A DNA stretch of 64,000 nt from an uncultured Roseicyclus sp. (GTDB taxonomy: Bacteria > Pseudomonadota > Alphaproteobacteria > Rhodobacterales > Rhodobacteraceae). Made by a program: the position numbers and the translations under genes. Shown in pieces: positions 58,404 through 64,000 of the stretch (its first letter is position 1; the number at the start of each line of letters is the position of its first letter). Location of the stretch: positions 1,150,501 to 1,214,500 of the forward strand of contig CANLEH010000001.1 of NCBI GenBank assembly GCA_947489665.1, written 5' to 3'. Under the pieces are notes generated by a model, which had not been told where the DNA came from, searched no databases, and worked only from the letters and a program-made list of their open reading frames with translations.

Positions 58404-59072
58404 GTGCGCGCACGGTTGATTACTGTGACTTTGTTCGGTCTGATCGGGGCGGCCATTCTGGTCAGTCTCGGCGTGTGGCAGCTACAACGCCTCGCCTGGA
58501 AAGAGGACGTTCTGGCCGAAATTGACGGCCGAATTGCAGCGGCGCCGGTTCCGGTGCCAGTCGAACCTGACCCAGAGGCTGACCGGTTCTTGCCCGTGCA
58601 GGCGCAAGGCATCCTGGATGGCGATCCCCTGCGGGTTCTTGTATCTGTCCAAGGGTCTGGTCCCGGTTATCGCCTGATCTCGGCATTCGAGACGGAAGGC
58701 CGCCGCGTCTTGCTTGATCGCGGTTTTTTGGCGGAAGGTGTCGCCCTTCCCGACCCTATCGAGGATCAGGTCACAATCACCGGCAATCTCCATTGGCCGG
58801 ACGAAGTGGATGGCTTCACGCCTGACCCCGACACCGCCCGCAATCAATGGTTCGCCCGCGATGTGGACGCCATCGCCGCCCATCTTGGGACGGAACCGGT
58901 TTTCATCGTGCTGCGCGAAATGTCGGTGTCAGACGCGCCCGTGACGCCTTTGCCCGTGACGTCCGAGGGTATTCCGAACAACCATCTGGGCTATGCAATC
59001 CAGTGGTTCGGGCTTGCGCTTGTCTGGTTGGGGATGACAGCGTTCCTGGCTTGGCGTATCACGCGGACCTAA
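58404..59072 (+). CDS. SURF1 family oxidase assembly protein
   Basis: 222 residues from GTG 58404, with AAGGAGG upstream; the ORF-track start lies inside the preceding hairpin region. Membrane helices at both ends (LITVTLFGLIGAAILVSLGVWQLQRL, and HLGYAIQWFGLALVWLGMTAFLAW). Conserved GVWQLQR and NNHLGYAIQWF. Assists heme a insertion into subunit I. thrC follows after 18 bases. Confidence 0.93.
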   Translation: MRARLITVTLFGLIGAAILVSLGVWQLQRLAWKEDVLAEIDGRIAAAPVPVPVEPDPEADRFLPVQAQGILDGDPLRVLVSVQGSGPGYRLISAFETEGRRVLLDRGFLAEGVALPDPIEDQVTITGNLHWPDEVDGFTPDPDTARNQWFARDVDAIAAHLGTEPVFIVLREMSVSDAPVTPLPVTSEGIPNNHLGYAIQWFGLALVWLGMTAFLAWRITRT

Positions 59073-59090
59073 CGGCTTAGAGGAATTCCG

Positions 59091-60488
59091 ATGCGATATG
59101 TTTCGACCAGGGGGACGGCCCCTGATCTGAGCTTTGAAGAGGCGATGCTGACCGGCCTTGCCCGCGACGGCGGCCTGTATGTGCCTGCCGAAATTCCCAC
59201 CTTGTCGCAGGGTGACATCGCCGCGATGGCGGGCCTGTCGTATGAAGAGATCGCCTACCGTGTGATGCGGCCTTTCATCGGCGATACGTTCACGGACGCC
59301 GAGTTCGCGGACCTGATTGAAAAGGCCTATGCTGGCTTTGGCCATGACGCCCGCGCGCCGCTTACGCAGCTTCAGCCGAACCACTTCCTGCTGGAACTAT
59401 TCCACGGACCGACGCTTGCCTTCAAAGACTTCGCAATGCAGCTGATCGGCCAGATGTTCCAGAAGGCGCTTGGCCGTCGTGGGGAGCGTGTGACGATTGT
59501 GGGTGCGACCTCCGGCGATACCGGCTCGGCCGCGATGGAGGCGTTCCGCGGCCTCGACAATGTTGACGTGTTCATCATGTACCCCCATGGCCGCGTGTCC
59601 GACGTGCAGCGTCGCCAGATGACAACCGTGACTGAGGGCAATGCGCACGCGCTTGCCGTCACGGGCGATTTCGACACCTGCCAGGCACGCCTGAAGGACA
59701 TGTTCAACCATTTCGAATTCCGCGACCGCGTGAAGCTGGCTGGTGTGAACTCGATCAACTGGGGTCGTGTTCTGGCGCAGGTTGTCTACTTCTTCTCGGC
59801 CGCTGTTTCGCTTGGCGCGCCGCATCGGCCCGTGTCCTTCTGTGTGCCCACTGGCAATTTCGGCGACATCTTCGCGGGCTATGTGGCCAAGCGGATGGGC
59901 CTGCCCATCGGCAAGCTGGTGATTGCGACGAACCAGAACGATATCCTGCACCGGGCCATGGTCTCGGGCGGCTATGTGACCGAAGGCGTGACGCCGTCGA
60001 TCAGCCCGTCGATGGACATCCAGGTCAGCTCGAATTTCGAGCGGGCCTTGTTCGACGCCTATGGCCGCGATGGCGCGGCCGTGGCGCAGTTGATGGACGA
60101 ATTGAAGCGAGGCGGGTTCAAGATCAGCCAAGGTGCGATTGATGCCTTGCGGGATGATTTTGCCAGTGGACGGGCCAGCGAGGCTGAAACCAGTGCGATG
60201 ATTGCGCGCGCATTGCCCGAGATGGGCGAGCTTTTGTGCCCCCATTCCGCCGTGGGCGTGCATGTGGCGCAGAGCCATTTGGGTACCACACCGCTGGTCA
60301 CGCTCGCGACCGCACATCCTGCAAAATTCCCCGATGCGGTTGAGGCGGCATCGGGTATTCACCCACCGTTGCCCGCACGCATGGCCGACCTGTTCGACCG
60401 GCCGGAACGGATTACGCGGGTCGAGGATGATCTGGCCGCCATCGAGGCGATCATCGAAGCCCGTATCAAAGGAGACGTTTTCGCGTGA
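59091..60488 (+). CDS. thrC: Threonine synthase
   Basis: 465 residues, the long proteobacterial/yeast-like type. PLP Lys in GPTLAFKDFAMQ, GATSGDTGSAAMEAF phosphate loop, NSINWGRVLAQVVYFF and PTGNFGDIFAGYVAK. Converts O-phosphohomoserine to threonine. Its TGA overlaps the GTG of the M16 peptidase gene. Confidence 0.97.
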   Translation: MRYVSTRGTAPDLSFEEAMLTGLARDGGLYVPAEIPTLSQGDIAAMAGLSYEEIAYRVMRPFIGDTFTDAEFADLIEKAYAGFGHDARAPLTQLQPNHFLLELFHGPTLAFKDFAMQLIGQMFQKALGRRGERVTIVGATSGDTGSAAMEAFRGLDNVDVFIMYPHGRVSDVQRRQMTTVTEGNAHALAVTGDFDTCQARLKDMFNHFEFRDRVKLAGVNSINWGRVLAQVVYFFSAAVSLGAPHRPVSFCVPTGNFGDIFAGYVAKRMGLPIGKLVIATNQNDILHRAMVSGGYVTEGVTPSISPSMDIQVSSNFERALFDAYGRDGAAVAQLMDELKRGGFKISQGAIDALRDDFASGRASEAETSAMIARALPEMGELLCPHSAVGVHVAQSHLGTTPLVTLATAHPAKFPDAVEAASGIHPPLPARMADLFDRPERITRVEDDLAAIEAIIEARIKGDVFA

Positions 60489-61747
60489 CGGTCGAAATTC
60501 ACACGCTGCCCAACGGAATGCGCATCGTGACCGAACATATGCCCGGGCTGGAATCTGCCGCACTCGGCGTTTGGGTGTCTGCCGGCGGTCGCCATGAGAC
60601 GGTCGAGCAAAACGGCATCGCACATTTCCTTGAGCATATGGCGTTCAAGGGCACGCAGCGGCGTACCTCGCTGCAAATTGCCGAGGAAATTGAAGATGTT
60701 GGTGGCTATATCAACGCCTATACCAGCCGCGAGGTTACAGCTTACTACGCGCGTGTTTTGCGAAATGACGTGCCGCTCGCGCTAGATCTGATCGCCGACA
60801 TCGTCCTCAACCCCATTTTCGACCCGCGCGAGATTGAAGTTGAGCGCGGCGTGATCTTACAAGAAATCGGGCAGGCGGCGGATACGCCCGACGACATTAT
60901 CTTCGACTGGCTGCAAGAGCAGGCTTTCCCCGAACAGCCCCTTGGGCGCACGATCCTTGGCCCGGCGGAGCGTGTGCGCGCCTTCGACCGTGCCGACTTC
61001 GATCAGTTCATCGGCCAGCATTACGGGCCGGAACAGTTGATCCTTTCGGCGGCTGGCGCCGTTGATCACGACGAGGTTGTGCGGCTGGCAGAGGCGGCAT
61101 TTGGTCATCTAAAACCTGTTGCGGGCGGCATTCCCTTGCCTGGCCAATTCGCGGGCGGTGAGGCGCGCGTGGTGAAGGGGCTCGAACAGGCCCATTTCAC
61201 CTTGGCGCTTGAGGCGCCGGGTTATCGTTCCGATGAAATTTACGCGGCTCAGATTTTTGCGACGGCCTTGGGCGGCGGCATGTCTTCGCGCTTGTTCCAG
61301 GAGATCCGCGAAAAGCGCGGGCTGTGCTACACGATCTATTCACAGGTTGGCAGCTACGACGACACCGGTCTTTTGACGATCTATGCAGGCACCTCCGGCG
61401 AGGATGTGGCGGAGTTGGTGGGGCTGACCATCGACGAATTGAAGCGGTCGGCAGATACAATGACGGAAGCCGAACTTGCGCGCGCGCGCGCGCAAATGAA
61501 AGCCGGGCTGTTGATGGGGCTGGAATCGCCTTCTTCTCGCGCCGAACGATTGGCACGGCTCGTGGCGATCTGGAACCGGGTGCCGGGGCTTGAAGAAACC
61601 GTGGCCAAAATCGATGCCGTCACGCTCGACGCCCTGAAGGCGCAAGCGGGCGTCTTGGGGGCGACGGGCCGCGCAGCCATGGCGCTTTACGGGCCGGTGG
61701 ACAAAGCCCCAACCCTTGATCAAGTCACGGAGCGTCTGGCCGCCTGA
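60485..61747 (+). CDS. M16 family zinc peptidase (processing-peptidase-like)
   Basis: 420 residues from GTG 60485. Inverted zinc motif HFLEHMAFKGT (HxxEH) with the downstream Glu in ERGVILQEIGQ. The C-terminal half has the substrate loop LGGGMSSRLFQEIREKRGLCYTIY. This resembles the mitochondrial processing peptidase beta subunit. No signal peptide. An (GC)8 run falls inside the codons for ARARA. Confidence 0.95.
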   Translation: MTVEIHTLPNGMRIVTEHMPGLESAALGVWVSAGGRHETVEQNGIAHFLEHMAFKGTQRRTSLQIAEEIEDVGGYINAYTSREVTAYYARVLRNDVPLALDLIADIVLNPIFDPREIEVERGVILQEIGQAADTPDDIIFDWLQEQAFPEQPLGRTILGPAERVRAFDRADFDQFIGQHYGPEQLILSAAGAVDHDEVVRLAEAAFGHLKPVAGGIPLPGQFAGGEARVVKGLEQAHFTLALEAPGYRSDEIYAAQIFATALGGGMSSRLFQEIREKRGLCYTIYSQVGSYDDTGLLTIYAGTSGEDVAELVGLTIDELKRSADTMTEAELARARAQMKAGLLMGLESPSSRAERLARLVAIWNRVPGLEETVAKIDAVTLDALKAQAGVLGATGRAAMALYGPVDKAPTLDQVTERLAA

Positions 61748-62331
61748 TGATCGCGCGCAAACGCAATCTGCGCCTTGAAACAGAACGCCTGACGTTGCGC
61801 CTGCCGCGTCACGCGGATTTCAGGCTGTGGTCTGCATTGCGCCAACAAAGCCGCGATTTTCTGACCCCGTGGGAGCCGACCTGGGCCGATGATCATCTGA
61901 CTCGGAAAAGCTTCACCGCCCGCGTTTATTGGGCGCAACGGTCCGTCAACCAGGGCTCGGCGGTGCCGCTCTTTATCCTGCGTCGGTCTGATGATGCGCT
62001 GCTTGGGGCCATCACACTCGACAATATGCGGCGGGGGCCTGCGCAATCCGCGACGTTGGGGTATTGGATTGGTCTGCCATTTGTCCGGCAAGGCTATATG
62101 CGTGAGGCAATCGGGGCGGTGTCGCACTATGCGTTTCGCGCATTGGACCTGTCGCGGTTGGAGGCGGCCTGCCTGCCTGAGAACGCCGCATCCCGGGGCG
62201 TTCTGGAGAAGTCCGGCTTCAAATATGAAGGCGTTGCGCAAAGCTATCTGCAGATCAACGGCCGATGGCGCAACCACGTGCTTTACGCCAATCTGCGCCA
62301 TGATCGGCGCGGAAAGACGGATGTAGGGTGA
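61747..62331 (+). CDS. GNAT N-acetyltransferase (RimJ type)
   Basis: 194 residues, RimJ/RimL pattern: LETERLTLRLPRHADF, LGAITLDNMRRGPAQSATLGYWIG, FVRQGYMREAIGAVSHYAF and PENAASRGVLEKSGFKYEG. Members acetylate ribosomal protein N-termini, but the substrate here is unproven. Its ATG overlaps the M16 stop. Confidence 0.92.
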   Translation: MIARKRNLRLETERLTLRLPRHADFRLWSALRQQSRDFLTPWEPTWADDHLTRKSFTARVYWAQRSVNQGSAVPLFILRRSDDALLGAITLDNMRRGPAQSATLGYWIGLPFVRQGYMREAIGAVSHYAFRALDLSRLEAACLPENAASRGVLEKSGFKYEGVAQSYLQINGRWRNHVLYANLRHDRRGKTDVG

Positions 62332-62362
62332 CGGGCCAACGGTGTTGGACTAAGTCTGGACC

Positions 62363-63754
62363 ATGGATTTTCTGGATCAGTTGAAGCAAGCGCTGCCTGC
62401 CGAGGCCTTCCGCGACGTGGGCGCGCAATACCTTGAGGAACCGCGGGGGCGCTGGCAGGGGCAGGCCTTGGCTGTCTGCGCGCCGCGCTCGACGAAAGAG
62501 GTCTCCAACCTACTGAAATTATGCAACGAATCGCGGGTGCCTGTGGTGCCCTATTCCGGTGGGACGGGTCTGGTCGGCGGCCAGATCAAGGAAGATGGGC
62601 CAGCGCCGGTCTTGTTGTCGCTTGAGCGCATGAACGCGATCCGCGCGTTTGATGCGGAGGCCGGGACACTGACGATAGAGGCGGGCGCCGTTTTGCAGGA
62701 CGTCCATGGGATCGCAGAGGATGAGGGCTGGGTCTTTCCGCTGACATTGGCGAGCCAAGGTTCCGCGCGGATCGGTGGATTACTGGCCACGAATGCGGGT
62801 GGTGTGAATGTGATCCGTTACGGCAACGCGCGCGATCTGGTTTTGGGGATTGAGGCCGTTCTGGCGGACGGGACAGGAGTTAACACGCTGTCTCCACTGA
62901 GAAAAAACAACACGGGCTACGATCTGCGGCACCTTCTGATCGGCTCGGAAGGGACGCTTGGCGTCATCACGGCGGCGTCTCTGCGGCTGTTCCCGAAACC
63001 ATCTCAGACCGGTGCGGCCATGATGGCGGTTGCGTCACCGGAGGCCGCGTTGGGGCTTTTGCGACTGGCGCAGAAAGAGGTTGGGGAGGGGATTTCGGCC
63101 TTTGAGCTGATCGGAAAGATGGGCTTCGATTTCCTTTCTGAAGTTGGGCCGGAGGTTCGGCAACCGTTTGAAAACATTCCACAATGGTGCTGCCTGATCG
63201 ATCTGGGCCTGGCCCATGGAAGCTGCGAGGAGGCACTTTTTCGGGTGTTTGAAAAAGCCGCCGAAGAGGGGCTGGTTAGCGATGGCGTCATCGCGCAGTC
63301 CGAACAGCAACGCGCGGACTTCTGGGCGATACGGGAGAATATTCCGGAGGCGAACCGACGGATCGGTTCGGTCTCATCGCATGATATCTCCGTTCCGGTG
63401 GGGCGCATTCCCGAATTCATTGAAAAAGCGCCTGGCCGCTTGGCGGACATAAATGCGTTCAGAATCAACTGCTTCGGCCATATGGGCGACGGGAATTTGC
63501 ATTACAACGTCTTCCCGGTGTCCGGAAAATCCCGCGCGGATCATGAGCATGATCGCGGCGCTGTGAAGGAATGCGTGCACGATTTGGCGCATGAATTGGG
63601 CGGGTCCGTCAGCGCAGAACACGGGATCGGGCGGCTGAAAGTGGGGGATCTTGAGCGTTATGGCGATCCCGGCAAACTGGCCGCGATGCGGGCCATCAAA
63701 GCAGCGCTGGATCCGAACGGGATTCTGAATCCGGGTGCGGTGCTGCGCGCCTGA
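62363..63754 (+). CDS. FAD-binding oxidase, D-lactate/2-hydroxyglutarate dehydrogenase type
   Basis: 463 residues. PCMH-type FAD domain: VPVVPYSGGTGLVGGQ, SQGSARIGGLLATNAGG and NNTGYDLRHLLIGSEGTLGVIT. The C-terminal FAD-oxidase domain has NCFGHMGDGNLHYNVFP with the metal-binding His and GGSVSAEHGIGRLK. Relatives oxidise D-2-hydroxy acids such as D-lactate, D-2-hydroxyglutarate or glycolate (GlcD). Substrate not resolved. A three-palindrome element starts five bases after the stop. Confidence 0.9.
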   Translation: MDFLDQLKQALPAEAFRDVGAQYLEEPRGRWQGQALAVCAPRSTKEVSNLLKLCNESRVPVVPYSGGTGLVGGQIKEDGPAPVLLSLERMNAIRAFDAEAGTLTIEAGAVLQDVHGIAEDEGWVFPLTLASQGSARIGGLLATNAGGVNVIRYGNARDLVLGIEAVLADGTGVNTLSPLRKNNTGYDLRHLLIGSEGTLGVITAASLRLFPKPSQTGAAMMAVASPEAALGLLRLAQKEVGEGISAFELIGKMGFDFLSEVGPEVRQPFENIPQWCCLIDLGLAHGSCEEALFRVFEKAAEEGLVSDGVIAQSEQQRADFWAIRENIPEANRRIGSVSSHDISVPVGRIPEFIEKAPGRLADINAFRINCFGHMGDGNLHYNVFPVSGKSRADHEHDRGAVKECVHDLAHELGGSVSAEHGIGRLKVGDLERYGDPGKLAAMRAIKAALDPNGILNPGAVLRA

Positions 63755-63759
63755 ATTGC

Positions 63760-63823
63760 GTTCCCCTGAACGGAAATACGTTCAACTGAACGCATTTTTT
63801 CAGAAAAGTGCGTTCAGTTGAGC
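63760..63823 (+). repeat. Three-palindrome element B (12-8-12-20-12)
   Basis: 12-mers GTTCCCCTGAAC, GTTCAACTGAAC and GTTCAGTTGAGC start at 63760, 63780 and 63812, each a 5-2-5 inverted repeat. Spacers are GGAAATAC (8) and GCATTTTTTCAGAAAAGTGC (20). Spacing is the same as element A at 6985-7048 read on the minus strand, but the 12-mer differs. Starts five bases after a stop codon, between convergent genes. Confidence 0.75.
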
Positions 63824-63835
63824 AGAGTTTGCCGC

Positions 63836-64000
63836 CTAGCTGCGCACGCCTGAGAATTTTTCGGCCCATTCCCCGCGCTGCTCATCGGCGATTTTTGCGA
63901 ACAACACCTCAGGCACCGTGAAGGCGTGCCCGGCGGGCAGCGCCGTCATCGCGGCATTCGTTGGCCACGCAACCTCCGCTCCCATGGCATCGGCCATCGC
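63836..64000 (-). CDS. C-terminal end of an unidentified protein, cut by window edge
   Basis: Open frame on the minus strand from the window edge to TAG at 63836, giving 54 residues ([20 protein letters not shown] near its start, ending EKFSGVRS). Codon use matches the neighbours and it is convergent with the FAD-oxidase gene. Too short to assign to a family. Confidence 0.65.
   Translation of the reverse strand, partial: AMADAMGAEVAWPTNAAMTALPAGHAFTVPEVLFAKIADEQRGEWAEKFSGVRS

Noticed and set aside
61478-61493. (GC)8 run as a possible regulatory Z-DNA site
   Set aside because: Lies inside the M16 peptidase gene and is explained by codons for alternating Ala and Arg.

Overview
The window reads as one chromosome segment of a high-GC alphaproteobacterium of the Rhodobacteraceae/Roseobacter type. 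The evidence is the gene content (OpgC-type succinyltransferase, CoxF and Cox11 in a ctaB-coxF-ctaG-ctaE order, DUF1467, DUF2842, DUF2065 next to HflKC and a Do-type protease), the GC-rich codon use, the many ATGA/GTGA stop-start overlaps and a GTTC-N7-GTTC LexA-type site. It is core chromosome. I see no rRNA, tRNA, CRISPR array, phage, transposase or integrase. All assignments were made by reading the sequence and the supplied ORF track; no search or folding program was run.

Layout. 1-7 kb: the end of a CaiB/BaiF CoA-transferase, then a TPR protein and opgC-opgG-opgH (periplasmic glucan synthesis). 7-10 kb, minus strand: a five-gene envelope operon of two related Cys-rich exported proteins, a SCO protein, a Tat-type rhodanese and an exported esterase. 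10-18.5 kb: a DMT permease, lysC, an SDR, a secreted glycosidase-like protein, a DUF5946 protein, a threonine-dehydratase-like enzyme, and an AlkD-GNAT-PNPOx chain. 18.5-24.5 kb: glmU-glmS (UDP-GlcNAc), gph, a DegT-type aminotransferase and a small outer-membrane barrel. 25-36 kb: pyrG, secG, purA, a very acidic 885-residue protein, thiamine diphosphokinase, rpiA and gor. 35-40 kb: hflK-hflC-DUF2065-degP (membrane protein quality control) and a PG-binding lipoprotein. 40-47 kb: an orphan DnaE2 C-terminal OB domain behind an SOS-type box, a ferredoxin, an FG-GAP protein, a DMP19-like protein, aspS, a response regulator, methylmalonyl-CoA epimerase and DUF1467. 46.5-54.5 kb, minus strand: EI24 protein, nitroreductase, topA, dprA, a membrane protein, GNAT and tldD. 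54.8-64 kb: coxB-ctaB-coxF-ctaG-ctaE-surf1 (aa3 oxidase subunits II/III and assembly, without subunit I), thrC, an M16 peptidase, GNAT, a FAD-linked oxidase and the edge of one more gene.

The most unusual signals are non-coding. (1) Two hairpins, near 50.75 and 58.29 kb, have the same design: 19-bp arms with one mismatch around an identical 15-nt loop. On the minus strand the loop is a perfect G-quadruplex motif, GGGTGGGCGGGTGGG. The arm sequences differ but stay complementary. (2) Two elements, near 7.0 and 63.8 kb, share a 12-8-12-20-12 layout directly after a stop codon. Each holds three copies of a 5-2-5 palindrome; the palindrome sequence differs between elements but is kept within each one. 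In both families the scaffold is fixed while the paired sequence varies. (3) A LexA-type box lies three bases before the start codon of the orphan DnaE2 OB-domain gene. (4) A string of five small hairpins fills the start of the 600-bp gap between rpiA and gor.
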